A DNA stretch of 64,000 nt from NCBI GenBank assembly GCA_903835655.1, contig CAILNT010000004.1, forward strand, positions 61,114 to 125,113, given 5' to 3'. Of this stretch, positions 10,393 through 19,362 are shown in pieces (position 1 is the first letter of the stretch; every line of letters starts with the position of its first letter). A model generated the notes under the pieces. It did no database searches and was not told the DNA's origin. It saw nothing but the letters and a program-made list of their open reading frames with translations. The translations under genes and the position numbers were made by a program. Origin of the DNA: an uncultured Pseudomonadota bacterium (GTDB lineage Bacteria; Pseudomonadota; Gammaproteobacteria; Burkholderiales; Thiobacillaceae).

Positions 10393-12669
10393 ATGCCGTT
10401 CGCCGCGCCCCCTTTCCCGCGCCTGTTGCTTTCTCTGTGTCTGGCGGCGGCCACGGCCCATGCCTCTGGCGACTCCCTGCCGCTGAAGAACGCGCCCGCG
10501 CTTGGCTCGGCCGCGCCGAAAGGCAAAAGTGTGGAAGGCCCAACCTATATTGAAGCCGACCAGTTGCATGGCATCAATACGGACTATTTCGAGGGTGAAG
10601 GCAAGGTCATCATGCGTAACCTGCGCGAGCAGGTCGAGGCCGACTGGATACACTACGAGCAACCCAATGACGAAGTCCAGGCGCATGGCGGCGTGGTTTT
10701 CACCCAGGGAAGCAACCACCTGCGCGGGTCGGAACTCAAACTGAAACTGGCGTCGCGCCTGGGTTATTTCAAGGAAATCGCCTACGACCTGCGCAGCAAC
10801 CGGGGTGAACTCACCCGCGGCATCGCAAGAGTCGTCAACTTCAAGGGGCCGGAACGCTATCAGATGGAACAGGCCACCTACAGCAGTTGCCCGGCCGAAC
10901 AACAGGACTGGGTACTCAAGGCCGACGAGCTCGACCTGGATTACAACAGCAGTCTGGGCAGTGCGCGCGGGGTTTGGGTGGAATACCTGAACACGCCGAT
11001 TCTCTATACTCCGTGGCTGGACTTTGCCCTGGACAGCAAGCGCAAATCCGGGTTTCTCGCCCCCTCCTACGGGGCAAGCAGCGAACGCGGCCTGGAACTG
11101 CTGACCCCCTGGTACTGGAACCTCGCCCCCAACTACGACGCCACCCTCACTCCGCGCTTGATGACCCGGCGCGGCCTGCAGCTGGGCGGGGAATTCCGCT
11201 ACCTGGAAGCCGACTTCAACGGCACGTTCAACCTGGAAGCCTTGCCCGGCGATCGGGAGAGCAACAGCAACCGCTACCTCGTCCGCATCGATCACCAACA
11301 GCAGTTAGGTCCGCACTGGTCAGGTCGCGTTCAGTATGAAAAAGTGTCGGACAACACTTATTTCACCGACCTCTCCAGCCTGGTCACCCAGACTTCCCAG
11401 GTCAACCTGCCCGAGCAAGCCAGCCTCGCCTACGACGGTGGCTGGTGGCAGGCGGCGGGTCGCGTACAGGCCTACCAGACCCTCCAGGACCCGGTCAACG
11501 CGGTCGTCGCACCCTACGAACGCCTGCCACAACTGACCCTGAACGCGAACCAGGCCAACCTCACCCGCGCCGGCCTGAACCTCGACTTCAGCGGCGAATT
11601 CGTGAATTTCAATTACGCTTCGGGGCAGCGCGTCCAGGGCAGCCGCCTCTACGCCTATCCCGGCATCAGCCTGCCGATCAACACCCCCTATTCCACTGTC
11701 ACCCCGCGCCTGGGCTGGAGCCTGAGCAGTTACGCGCTGGACGACAGCACGCGCCAGCTACAAGACAGCCTGGCCGCGGCCCCGAGCGGCGGCTTTCGCG
11801 ACACCACCCGCAGCCTGCCTACCTTCAGCCTGGACAGCAGCCTGTTTTTTGAACGCGATATGGCGTTTCACGGCGAGACCTACACCCAGACCCTGGAACC
11901 ACGCGCCTACTACGTCTACATCCCCTATCGGAACCAGTCCAGTATCCCGGTTTTCGACAGCGGCGCCAGCGATCTCTCCCTCGACCAGTTGTTCCGGGAA
12001 AACCAGTTCAACGGCATCGACCGCATCAACAACGCCAACCAACTGACTCTGGCCGTGTCCTCCCGCTTCCTCCAAGAAGGCACGGGCGCGGAGCGGCTCC
12101 AGCTCACCCTGGGGCAGCGCTATTATTTCGGCGACCAACAAGTCACCCTGCCCGGTGTAGCTACGCGTGGCAACAACAGCAGCGACCTGATCGGCCAGGT
12201 CACGGGCCAAGTCAATCCAAAATTACGCCTGTCCAGTACGGTGCAGTTCGACGCCGACAGCGGCAAACTGAACATGGCTGATCTGGGCGGCACCTGGCGC
12301 AATGGACCCGGCCAGCTGTTCAATGCGAACTACCGCTACACCCTGGGCAGCGTCAACCAGTTCGATCTGTCCACGCAATGGCCACTGACGGCCAAGTGGC
12401 ACGGCCTCGCCCGCATCAACTACTCCCTCCAGGATACACGCATGGTGGAAGGCCTGGCCGGCTTCGAATACAACGCTGGCTGCTGGTCCGTGCGTGGCGT
12501 CGCGCAACGGCTGGCCACCAACTCGACCACGGTTTCAAACGCCTTCTTCCTGCAACTGGAACTCAATGGCCTGGCCTATCTTGGCCCAAATCCTCTGGAT
12601 GTCCTCAAACGGAGCATCACCGGTTATGTCCCCAGCAATCCTATCGCCCTCCCGGCTTCCGCGAATTAA
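10393..12669 (+). CDS. lptD: LPS-assembly protein LptD
   Basis: Outer-membrane beta-barrel that, with LptE, inserts lipopolysaccharide into the outer leaflet. The 758-residue product has a signal peptide (about 1-24), an OstA/LptA-like periplasmic domain (about 50-150) and the LptD barrel. Only two cysteines remain in the mature protein: C166 (TYSSC) and C697 (NAGCWS). Escherichia coli has four, with a CC pair near the C-terminus; here the first of that pair is Gly and the N-terminal Cys is absent, leaving one long-range disulfide. The ATG at 10393 was chosen from the signal peptide; the open frame runs back to 9778 antisense to amgK. It overlaps surA by 44 bp. Confidence 0.95.
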   Translation: MPFAAPPFPRLLLSLCLAAATAHASGDSLPLKNAPALGSAAPKGKSVEGPTYIEADQLHGINTDYFEGEGKVIMRNLREQVEADWIHYEQPNDEVQAHGGVVFTQGSNHLRGSELKLKLASRLGYFKEIAYDLRSNRGELTRGIARVVNFKGPERYQMEQATYSSCPAEQQDWVLKADELDLDYNSSLGSARGVWVEYLNTPILYTPWLDFALDSKRKSGFLAPSYGASSERGLELLTPWYWNLAPNYDATLTPRLMTRRGLQLGGEFRYLEADFNGTFNLEALPGDRESNSNRYLVRIDHQQQLGPHWSGRVQYEKVSDNTYFTDLSSLVTQTSQVNLPEQASLAYDGGWWQAAGRVQAYQTLQDPVNAVVAPYERLPQLTLNANQANLTRAGLNLDFSGEFVNFNYASGQRVQGSRLYAYPGISLPINTPYSTVTPRLGWSLSSYALDDSTRQLQDSLAAAPSGGFRDTTRSLPTFSLDSSLFFERDMAFHGETYTQTLEPRAYYVYIPYRNQSSIPVFDSGASDLSLDQLFRENQFNGIDRINNANQLTLAVSSRFLQEGTGAERLQLTLGQRYYFGDQQVTLPGVATRGNNSSDLIGQVTGQVNPKLRLSSTVQFDADSGKLNMADLGGTWRNGPGQLFNANYRYTLGSVNQFDLSTQWPLTAKWHGLARINYSLQDTRMVEGLAGFEYNAGCWSVRGVAQRLATNSTTVSNAFFLQLELNGLAYLGPNPLDVLKRSITGYVPSNPIALPASAN

Positions 12670-13954
12670 CGCCCTTTTCGCCGGCCTCCTGCTGGTCGCC
12701 GGCTTGTTGGCGGAGACCGGCGCGGTCGCGGCAGCACGGGATATCGACCGCATCGTCGCGGTGGTCAATAACGCCGTGATTACCCAATACGAACTGAACC
12801 AGCGCATCGAACAGGTGCTGCGCCAGCTCGCGAGCCAGCAGACCGCGGCCCCGCCGCGCCGCGTCCTGGAAAAACAGCTGCTCGAACGCATGATTACCGA
12901 ACGTGCGCTCCTACAGATCGCGGAGGACAACAACATCCGCTTCGATGGAGCCGTCCTGGATCGCGCCGTTGCCCGCATCGCCTCGCAGAACAAGCTATCG
13001 CCCGAGGAATTCCGTAAACAACTCGAATCCGAAGGGACCGACTTCTCCGCTTTCCGCGAACAGATCCGCAACGAAATGACCATCTCCCGCCTGAAGGAGC
13101 GCGAGGTGGACAGCAAGGTCGTGGTCACCGAAGCCGAGGTCGACAATTTCCTCGCCAACCCGACACAGGATGCCAATCAACAGGACGAATACGAAATCGC
13201 CCACATCCTGATCCAGGCGCCGGAAGGTGCCAGCCCGGAAAAACTGGCGGAACTGCGCGCCAAGGCAGACAAGGCGGCGGCGGAACTCCAGGCCGGAACG
13301 CATTTCCGTCAGGTGTCCGCGGCCTATTCCGACGCGCAAAATGCCCTGCAAGGAGGGGATTTGGGCTGGCGCAGCGAGGGCCAGTTACCCAGCCTGTTCG
13401 CCGTCGTGGTGAAAACCCTGAAACCGGGCGAGAATTCGGCGGTGATCCAGAGTCCGAACGGTTTTCACATCGTCAAGCTGGTCGACAAGCGCGGCAAGGA
13501 CGTCCAGACCGTAGTCAAACAGACCCATGCACGCCACATCCTGGTCAAGACCAACGAAGTGGTCAGCGATGACGATGCCCGCACCCGTCTGCTGCAACTC
13601 AAGGAAAGAATCGAACACGGCGCCAATTTCTCGGAACTGGCGAAGATTCATTCAGACGATCTCTCGGCCAGCCGCGGCGGCGACCTGAACTGGCTCAATC
13701 CGGGCGACACCGTTCCAGAATTCGAGCGCACGATGGACACGCTCAAGCCTGGCGAAGTCTCCGAGCCGACGCATAGCCCCTTCGGTTGGCACCTGATCCA
13801 GGTTCTGGAACGGCGCGATCAGGATGTCACCCAGGAACGTAAACGCATGGAAGCGCGCCGCGCCCTGCGGGAGCGCCGCGCCGAAGAGGCCTTCGATGAC
13901 TGGGTCAGACAGGCGCGCGACCGCACCTATGTGGAATACCGCCTGGAAGAATGA
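12626..13954 (+). CDS. surA: Periplasmic chaperone / peptidyl-prolyl isomerase SurA
   Basis: Chaperone that escorts unfolded outer-membrane proteins, including LptD, across the periplasm. The 442-residue product has a signal sequence (about 1-36), the N-terminal chaperone domain, and two parvulin domains (starting near IAHILIQAPEGA and ARHILVKTNE, each ending with the G-hxLV/hLIQVL motif), plus the C-terminal helix. The ATG at 12626 lies inside the end of lptD and has GGAG at 12611-12614; the reading frame is open to 12494 but without a better start. The lptD-surA coupling is standard. Confidence 0.94.
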   Translation: MSPAILSPSRLPRINALFAGLLLVAGLLAETGAVAAARDIDRIVAVVNNAVITQYELNQRIEQVLRQLASQQTAAPPRRVLEKQLLERMITERALLQIAEDNNIRFDGAVLDRAVARIASQNKLSPEEFRKQLESEGTDFSAFREQIRNEMTISRLKEREVDSKVVVTEAEVDNFLANPTQDANQQDEYEIAHILIQAPEGASPEKLAELRAKADKAAAELQAGTHFRQVSAAYSDAQNALQGGDLGWRSEGQLPSLFAVVVKTLKPGENSAVIQSPNGFHIVKLVDKRGKDVQTVVKQTHARHILVKTNEVVSDDDARTRLLQLKERIEHGANFSELAKIHSDDLSASRGGDLNWLNPGDTVPEFERTMDTLKPGEVSEPTHSPFGWHLIQVLERRDQDVTQERKRMEARRALRERRAEEAFDDWVRQARDRTYVEYRLEE

Positions 13955-14011
13955 CGCGGCCTCGAACGGTCTGGCGAGACCGGGAAGGGTAACAACCCCT
14001 GGGTCGGCGTG

Positions 14012-14060
14012 GCGCTGGCCAAGCCGGCTCGATTACGCCGCTGGCCAAGCCGGCCAGCGC
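14012..14060. terminator. Hairpin between convergent surA and infA
   Basis: GCGCTGGCC (14012-14020) and GGCCAGCGC (14052-14060) form a perfect 9-bp stem. The interval also holds a 15-bp direct repeat (GCTGGCCAAGCCGGC at 14014 and 14040). There is no U-tract, so termination is only an inference from its position. Confidence 0.4.
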
Positions 14061-14065
14061 ACGGA

Positions 14066-14347
14066 TCAACGGCGGCGGAACTGGCTGGCGGTCTTCGGCC
14101 GGGCTGCTGCGGCACCGGCGGCGCGATCGTCGCGATGGCGGAAGCTGATGCGCGCCTTGGTCAGATCATAGGGAGACAGTTCCAGCGTCACGCGGTCGCC
14201 CGCCAGAATGCGGATGTGGTGCTTTTTCATCTTGCCGGAAGCGTAGGCTGCGACTTCCATGCCGTTGTCCAGGGTGACCTTGAAACGGGTATCCGGCAAC
14301 ACCTCGTTGACGACCCCTTCCATCTCGATCAGTTCTTCCTTTGCCAT
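14066..14347 (-). CDS. infA: Translation initiation factor IF-1
   Basis: Single OB-fold protein that binds the ribosomal A site during initiation. The 93-residue product matches IF-1 over its first 72 residues ([13 protein letters not shown]..., [18 protein letters not shown]). It then has an Ala/Arg-rich tail of about 20 residues ([18 protein letters not shown]) that standard IF-1 lacks. Betaproteobacteria often have two infA genes, one in the ribosomal protein cluster and a stand-alone one; this looks like the stand-alone type. Its start at 14347 has a GAG-rich ribosome site, and the gene is convergent with surA. Confidence 0.93.
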   Translation of the reverse strand: MAKEELIEMEGVVNEVLPDTRFKVTLDNGMEVAAYASGKMKKHHIRILAGDRVTLELSPYDLTKARISFRHRDDRAAGAAAARPKTASQFRRR

Positions 14348-14537
14348 GCGTTCACTCTCCTGCACCTCGCCCATACGGCAAGGGGATATTGAAACGATCG
14401 AGACTAACACGTCTGCCGCTTTTCTCCCCGAGATAATTACCCAGTATCCCTATCCGACCGCCACGGCCGCACACCGCGTGCATCGGAATTCTCTTCGGCG
14501 TGGTTTACCATGGATGCCCCCGCCCATGGAGAACCGC

Positions 14538-15116
14538 ATGCGTTCCCTGATTTCACCCTCGTTGCTGTGCGCCTTCGTGCTCATGGCCGGCCTGTTGCAG
14601 ACGCCCCATGCGCTTGCCGCGGGTGAAGAAACAACGACCTATGACCAGGCTGCCATCCTGAAAGAAGCCCGACTGTACTTCGGCGAGGCCAGCGAGGGCT
14701 TGGCTCGTGCCATCGAGAAGGCATTCAAGGAACAGGGCCGACCCGTCGGCTTCATCAAGGGCGAGGAACTTTCCGCCGCCATCACTGTGGGCCTGAGTTA
14801 CGGCAAGGGCGACTTGGTCCTCAAGAACGGGGAAACCGCGAAGGTATTCTGGCAAGGCCCATCCGTGGGCTATGACCTCGGCTTCAACGCCTCCAGGGTC
14901 TTCACCCTGATTTACAACCTGCCCTCGAAAGACGCCATCTACCAGCGTTTCCCCGGCGTCGATGGCAGCCTGTACTGGATCGCGGGCGTCGGCATGAATT
15001 ACCAGCGCCGCCATGACATCGTACTCGCCCCCATCCGCCTGGGTGCCGGCTGGCGCGCGGGGGCCAGCGTGGGCTATCTGAATTACACGCGGGAGCGGAC
15101 TTACAGCCCGCTATAG
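14538..15116 (+). CDS. Periplasmic DUF1134 (EipA-like) protein
   Basis: Secreted protein of the DUF1134/EipA family, linked in alphaproteobacteria to cell-envelope integrity; the role in betaproteobacteria is not established. The 192-residue product starts with a signal peptide (about 1-28, cleavage after ALA) and continues with the family's glycine-rich repeated pattern (VGLSYGKGDLVLKNG, VGYDLGFNASRVFTLIYNLP, GVGMNYQRR). GGAG at 14528 precedes the ATG at 14538; an in-frame ATG at 14526 is the alternative start. It stands alone between infA and prk. Confidence 0.82.
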   Translation: MRSLISPSLLCAFVLMAGLLQTPHALAAGEETTTYDQAAILKEARLYFGEASEGLARAIEKAFKEQGRPVGFIKGEELSAAITVGLSYGKGDLVLKNGETAKVFWQGPSVGYDLGFNASRVFTLIYNLPSKDAIYQRFPGVDGSLYWIAGVGMNYQRRHDIVLAPIRLGAGWRAGASVGYLNYTRERTYSPL

Positions 15117-15142
15117 GGCGGATGCCCGCCAGGCGATCCGCC
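15117..15142. repeat. GGCGGAT/ATCCGCC inverted repeat between convergent genes
   Basis: A perfect 7-bp inverted repeat with a 12-bp loop begins directly after the stop of the DUF1134 gene. The form (GGGCGGAT...ATCCGCC) is that of a repeat scattered through many betaproteobacterial intergenic regions. It may act as a bidirectional terminator with prk. Confidence 0.5.
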
Positions 15143-15175
15143 AGGCTTGTGGCGGCGGAAACGCTACCGCTCCGC

Positions 15176-16123
15176 TCACGCCTCACGCCCCGCCATGAAT
15201 TCGGCCAGGATCGGGGCGCAGATCACTTCCAGGGCCAGACGCAGTTTGCCGCAGGGGATGACCAGCGTGCTCGGGCGCGACATGTGGGCGCCGGGGATGC
15301 TCTTGAGCATGGTGGGAAAGTCGTGGCGCTGACTGTCGCGGAAATGGATGACGCAGATCGACTCTTCGGCCACCGGGACATCGCGCGCGATGAAGGGGTT
15401 GGAAGTATCCACCAGGGGCATGCGCTGGATATTGATGTCGGTCAGGCCGAACTGCGGCACGATGTAATGCAGGTAATCGTCCAGTCGGCGCAGGATGGTT
15501 TCCACGGATTCTTCCGGAGAGCAGACCCCCTTGTCGCAATCGCGGTGGATCTTCTGGATCCACTCCAGGTTGATGGCGGGCGCCAGGCCGATCAGCAGAT
15601 CCACATGCTGCGCCACGTCGATGCCCGGCTTGCCGGCACGGCGGTCGATTTCCGGAGGAAATAGGGCAACCCCGTGTCTTGGGTCCACCCGGCGCCGCGT
15701 CCAGGTATCAGCCACCAGGCCACCATGCTGGCCCTCGTAGAACAGCAGGTCGGCGCCCGGTGGCAACGGTTTCCAGGAAGTGAACTCACCGGCGGGCACC
15801 CCCAGATCCAGCGCATGATCGGTGCTGTGCGCGTACTGGCGGTAGACACCGCTGCCGCATTCGCCATAGGTCTTGAAAAAGGCTTCCAGTTCCGGGAAAT
15901 GATTGCACTCGGGCCCGAACCAGGAGAGTCGCCGGCCGCTGCCGCGCGCCTCTTCGAGCAGTGCTGCAAACTGCCTTTCCGTGTAGCGGCGGAAACCGTC
16001 GCCGTGAACGATGACGGGACGGATACCCAGGCGCCTGAAGATGAACTTGAAGGCATGGCGAACCGTGGACAGACCAGCACCGGCCGAGCCGGTCACCGCG
16101 ACGATGGGATGCTGCTTGGACAT
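15176..16123 (-). CDS. prk: Phosphoribulokinase
   Basis: Calvin-cycle enzyme that phosphorylates ribulose 5-phosphate to ribulose 1,5-bisphosphate, the substrate of the RuBisCO encoded 46 kb away in this window. The 315-residue length and motifs fit the bacterial (class I) enzyme: N-terminal P-loop VTGSAGAGLST, which as in other proteobacterial PRKs lacks the canonical Lys, VIVHGDGFRRY, FYEGQHGGL (catalytic region) and DINIQRMPLVDTSNPF. It is monocistronic, flanked by unrelated genes, and divergent from a pseudouridine synthase; no fructose bisphosphatase or transketolase gene is next to it. Confidence 0.95.
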   Translation of the reverse strand: MSKQHPIVAVTGSAGAGLSTVRHAFKFIFRRLGIRPVIVHGDGFRRYTERQFAALLEEARGSGRRLSWFGPECNHFPELEAFFKTYGECGSGVYRQYAHSTDHALDLGVPAGEFTSWKPLPPGADLLFYEGQHGGLVADTWTRRRVDPRHGVALFPPEIDRRAGKPGIDVAQHVDLLIGLAPAINLEWIQKIHRDCDKGVCSPEESVETILRRLDDYLHYIVPQFGLTDINIQRMPLVDTSNPFIARDVPVAEESICVIHFRDSQRHDFPTMLKSIPGAHMSRPSTLVIPCGKLRLALEVICAPILAEFMAGREA

Positions 16124-16214
16124 GGTGATTTCCCGATAGGCCTGGAGACGAAGTCGAGTTTAGCAGCCTGGAGTCGAGCTACCATATGCTTCCGAACCGC
16201 CTGAACCCGACACC

Positions 16215-16952
16215 ATGACCCAACGTGTATCCATGCGCCTGTCCAAACTCATGTCCGAACGCGGCATCTGCTCGCGCCGCGAGGCCGATACCTACATCGC
16301 CAAGGGCCTGGTCTACGTCGACGGCCAGCGTATCAGCGAACTCGGAACGCGGGTGGACCCGGAATGTGATATCCGCCTGGCCGGCGAAGCCACCCAGCAG
16401 CAGCAGGCACGCGTCACGCTACTGCTCAACAAGCCCATCGGCTATGTTTCGGGACAACCGGAACCGGGATACACCCCCGCCGTCACGCTGATCCGACCAG
16501 AAAATCTCTGGTCCGAGGGGGGGGGACCGGCCTTCCAAGCGGCCCACACACGGGGCCTGGCCCCGGCCGGCCGGCTCGACATCGACTCCACCGGGCTCCT
16601 GGTCCTGACCCAGGATGGCCGCATCGCCAAGCAACTCATCGGCGACGACTCGGACATCGAGAAGGAATATCTCGTGCGTGTGCAAGGCGACCTCGATGCG
16701 CAGAGCATGAAGCTGCTCAACCACGGGCTGTCTCTCGACGGCCAGAAACTGCGTCCCGCGCAGGTGGCCTGGCAGAACGAGGATCAGTTGCGTTTCGTGC
16801 TCAAGGAAGGCCGCAAACGCCAGATCCGCCGCATGTGCGAATTAGTCGGGCTCACGGTGGTTGGCCTGAAGCGTGTGCGCATCGGCCAGATCATGCTGGG
16901 CCATCTGCCGATGGGGCATTGGCGTTATCTGGGCGAGAACGAACGCTTCTGA
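16215..16952 (+). CDS. RsuA/RluE/RluF-family rRNA pseudouridine synthase
   Basis: Isomerises specific uridines in ribosomal RNA to pseudouridine. The 245-residue protein has an N-terminal S4 RNA-binding domain (about 8-65, [19 protein letters not shown]) and a catalytic domain with the signature [15 protein letters not shown]; Asp122 is the expected nucleophile. The conserved [18 protein letters not shown] element near the C-terminus places it in the RsuA/RluB/E/F group, closest in feel to RluF, but the exact target base cannot be told. It starts 91 bp from the divergent prk. Confidence 0.9.
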   Translation: MTQRVSMRLSKLMSERGICSRREADTYIAKGLVYVDGQRISELGTRVDPECDIRLAGEATQQQQARVTLLLNKPIGYVSGQPEPGYTPAVTLIRPENLWSEGGGPAFQAAHTRGLAPAGRLDIDSTGLLVLTQDGRIAKQLIGDDSDIEKEYLVRVQGDLDAQSMKLLNHGLSLDGQKLRPAQVAWQNEDQLRFVLKEGRKRQIRRMCELVGLTVVGLKRVRIGQIMLGHLPMGHWRYLGENERF

Positions 16953-16959
16953 GCGCCCC

Positions 16960-16979
16960 GGGCCGCAACTCGGCGGCCC
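16960..16979. terminator. Hairpin between convergent genes at 17 kb
   Basis: GGGCCGC and GCGGCCC form a perfect 7-bp stem with a 6-nt loop, 7 bp after the pseudouridine synthase stop and before the convergent end of the VOC gene. There is no run of T on either side. Confidence 0.45.
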
Positions 16980-17017
16980 ACGATGGGGAAACGCGGGGCC
17001 TTCGTTTCTCGTGAGCC

Positions 17018-18271
17018 CTACGACACCACCTCCGCCGCGCGCGCCGCCGCGTCCATTTCCCGCAGGCCCTCTTCCACGCCGGCGGCATGCGTCAATCGGG
17101 CGACATTGTCTTTGGTGAAGAACCCCTGAAAATCGCCGAAACGCTGCACGTATTCGATGATCAGGCTGGAGTATTCCGAGGCACTGGAGAAGATCTGTTT
17201 CAGCCCCTCTTCCTCGCTGCCGATCACGTCGAGCAGGAAGTCCTGGCCACAATCGCGCAGGGCCGCCACCACGTAGTCGATGTTGGCCTTGTCATTGGTG
17301 TAGCCGTCGCTCACGGCCACCGCGATATGGTGCAGGCGCGGGCCATAGTTGCGCACGAAGGCCTCGGTGGGCGAAGGCAGTTGCAGCAGGTGGTTGACGA
17401 AATAGGGGTGATTGGCCGCGGTGAACACCTTGGCCGGGCATTCCAGCTCGTTGCTGTGATGCACGCTCTTGGTGACATTGGTGGACGAGTTCTGGTCGGC
17501 GATGTCGTAGGAACCCCAGTAATAGTAACTGGTGAGGGTCAAGTATTCGAGGATCGCGGCCTCCCGGTTCTGGCTGTAGACGCGGGTAGCGAGGTGGTCT
17601 ATGGGCAACAGCATCCCCTCCAGGCCGAGCTTTTCCTGAGTTTCCTTGGCGGTCTCGTAGGCGGCCTGCACATCGGGGCGGATGCTGGACAGACCCAGCG
17701 GATAGACGCGGATGTTGTGCTCCGGCCTCTCCCAGTAACCGACGATGTTGTGCGTGTAAGGACTGGGCTTCACCACGGCCATGTTGCCGGGCAGTTCGAG
17801 CTTGCGGATCTGATCCTGGTTGAAGAAGCGCACGTCGCGCGACTTCTGGAGTTCCACGACGTCATGCAGGCTGGTGACGCGGAAGATTTCCCCCATGTAG
17901 CGCGAATTGGGTTTTTGCGCACCGATCGGGTAGACCTCGTTCAGGCTGCGGAAAATGCCGCGCGTGTTCGGGTCTTTCACCTCGCGCACCAACACGTCCG
18001 GCGCGTTCATGTCGATACGCAGGATGTGGGTGTAGTGGGTTTCCGATTCCAGCGTGACCAGGTAATGGTAGGGCGTCATCAGGCACAACTCGCCTACATA
18101 GGCGATGGAGTGTCCCGGCTCGACCGTGATCATCAGGGCATCCATCTGCCGGATCATCGCGGTCAGGCCGCTGCGATCGCGCTCCTCCAGCAGGAGCACG
18201 AGAAATTCCTCGAAGAAATCGGAGTTCAGCTTGTCGCCATAGCGGGGAAGATCAAGGGAGATAGGGATCAT
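17018..18271 (-). CDS. HPPD-like VOC-fold protein of the Anbu/ATP-grasp module
   Basis: I do not recognise a named family for all 417 residues. The C-terminal half resembles the iron-binding half of 4-hydroxyphenylpyruvate dioxygenase-type proteins: candidate metal ligands are His226 (PIDHLATR), His315 (LHHIAVAV) and Glu373 (IIEYVQRFG), and GLKQIFSS and FFTKDNVARL match the HPPD pattern (LLxQIF, GFxxGNF). The N-terminal half is rich in acidic and aromatic residues and has no clear motif. It is the third gene of a leftward operon after an ATP-grasp ligase and an alpha-E protein (31 bp apart). Substrate and activity are unknown; a 2-oxo acid dioxygenase is an inference only. Confidence 0.7.
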   Translation of the reverse strand: MIPISLDLPRYGDKLNSDFFEEFLVLLLEERDRSGLTAMIRQMDALMITVEPGHSIAYVGELCLMTPYHYLVTLESETHYTHILRIDMNAPDVLVREVKDPNTRGIFRSLNEVYPIGAQKPNSRYMGEIFRVTSLHDVVELQKSRDVRFFNQDQIRKLELPGNMAVVKPSPYTHNIVGYWERPEHNIRVYPLGLSSIRPDVQAAYETAKETQEKLGLEGMLLPIDHLATRVYSQNREAAILEYLTLTSYYYWGSYDIADQNSSTNVTKSVHHSNELECPAKVFTAANHPYFVNHLLQLPSPTEAFVRNYGPRLHHIAVAVSDGYTNDKANIDYVVAALRDCGQDFLLDVIGSEEEGLKQIFSSASEYSSLIIEYVQRFGDFQGFFTKDNVARLTHAAGVEEGLREMDAAARAAEVVS

Positions 18272-18302
18272 TTATCTGAGATTCCTGGAATTTAAGGATG
18301 GG

Positions 18303-19253
18303 TTATTGCTGCTGCGTTTGCTGGTGCAGCGAGAAATATTGGCGCGAGATAGCGTTGTGCAATTCGCCCAGGTCGGCCTGGATCAGGTCGAGTTGCTCGT
18401 GCAAGGACGCGGGTGAGAGATCGTCCAGGTTCATGCCTTCCAGTCGGCGCCAGGCATGGCGGGCGATGTTGAGCGGCATCTGGTAATTGACCAGGACCGA
18501 CAAACAACCCTCGATCTCGCCCAGGCAATGCGCCACGCTACGCGGGAAATGCGGGTCGAGGAGGAGGTAGCGAAACACGGCGGGGCCTTCGACATGCACG
18601 CCGACGTGCTGGCGATACATCTGATAGGCGGAAAGCGCATTGAGCGTATTCATCCACAGGCGTTCGCGCGCGGTGTCCGCGGCGGCGGCATCCTCCGGCA
18701 GGCGCACAGCCGAATTCACATCGACGATGCGGGTGCTCATGTCGGCGCGCTCCAGGCTGCGCCCCAGCTTGAGGAACTGGTAGGCCAGATCCTGGCTCAT
18801 CGACCCCATCAGAAGGCCGATCACCGACTGCCGCCGCTCGATCACGCCGTTCAGCACCTCATAGCGTTGGCTGCGGCCATGGGTGGCGCGAGCCGCGTTG
18901 TCGCGAATATAGAGGTAGAGGGCATTGATGCGCTCCCAGATCTCCATCGGCAACACTTCGCGAAAGGTGCGGGTGTTCTCGCGCGCGCCGTGGATGCTGG
19001 CCAGGATGGAGCCGGGGTTGCGCTCGTCCAGGATCAGGAAACGCATGATGTCCGCTTCGTTGGCGCTGGCGTAGTGCTTGTCGTAGAGCGCATCCAGGCC
19101 GGCCACCTTGAGCAGCACATCCCAGCCAAACGAGGCACCGCGCGGCAGGTCGAGTAGCACCTGGGTGGTACTGTTGATGAAACGCGCTGTGTTTTCGGCG
19201 CGCTCGAGATAACGCGCCATCCAATAGAGATTTTCTGCGACTCGGGAAAGCAT
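18303..19253 (-). CDS. Alpha-E (DUF403) domain protein
   Basis: The alpha-E family is an all-helical protein of unknown biochemistry, found almost always next to circularly permuted ATP-grasp ligases and predicted to take part in peptide synthesis or modification. The 316-residue product matches it from end to end: MLSRVAENLYWMARYLERAEN at the N-terminus, and the conserved LGRSLERADMSTRIVDV and LVNYQMPLNIARHAWRRLEGMN motifs. GGAG stands 7 nt before the ATG at 19253; a TTG at 19271 is a possible but worse start. It sits between the ATP-grasp and VOC genes on the same strand. Confidence 0.9.
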   Translation of the reverse strand: MLSRVAENLYWMARYLERAENTARFINSTTQVLLDLPRGASFGWDVLLKVAGLDALYDKHYASANEADIMRFLILDERNPGSILASIHGARENTRTFREVLPMEIWERINALYLYIRDNAARATHGRSQRYEVLNGVIERRQSVIGLLMGSMSQDLAYQFLKLGRSLERADMSTRIVDVNSAVRLPEDAAAADTARERLWMNTLNALSAYQMYRQHVGVHVEGPAVFRYLLLDPHFPRSVAHCLGEIEGCLSVLVNYQMPLNIARHAWRRLEGMNLDDLSPASLHEQLDLIQADLGELHNAISRQYFSLHQQTQQQ

Positions 19254-19268
19254 GGTCTTACTCCAGAG

Positions 19269-19362
19269 CAAGATTCAAGGTGCAAGGTTCAAGATGCAAG
19301 GTTCAAGATGCAAGTCACAAGGTTCAAGGTTTGCCGTCTTGCGTCTTGTGTCTTGAATCTTG
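19269..19362. repeat. CAAGATTCAAGG-type simple repeat with inverted arms
   Basis: The gap between the ATP-grasp and alpha-E genes is filled by degenerate copies of GCAAGGTTCAAGAT (two 14-bp units in tandem near 19282-19310). CAAGATTCAAG (19269-19279) and CTTGAATCTTG (19352-19362) form a perfect 11-bp inverted repeat. The right arm lies inside the ATP-grasp gene and encodes its last dozen residues (SQDSRHKTQDGKP). Confidence 0.75.

Noticed and set aside
17087..18295. 402-residue plus-strand open frame over the VOC gene
   Set aside because: Its sequence is low-complexity His/Val/Gly/Gln-rich, typical of antisense frames; the minus-strand product has coherent motifs and an operon context.
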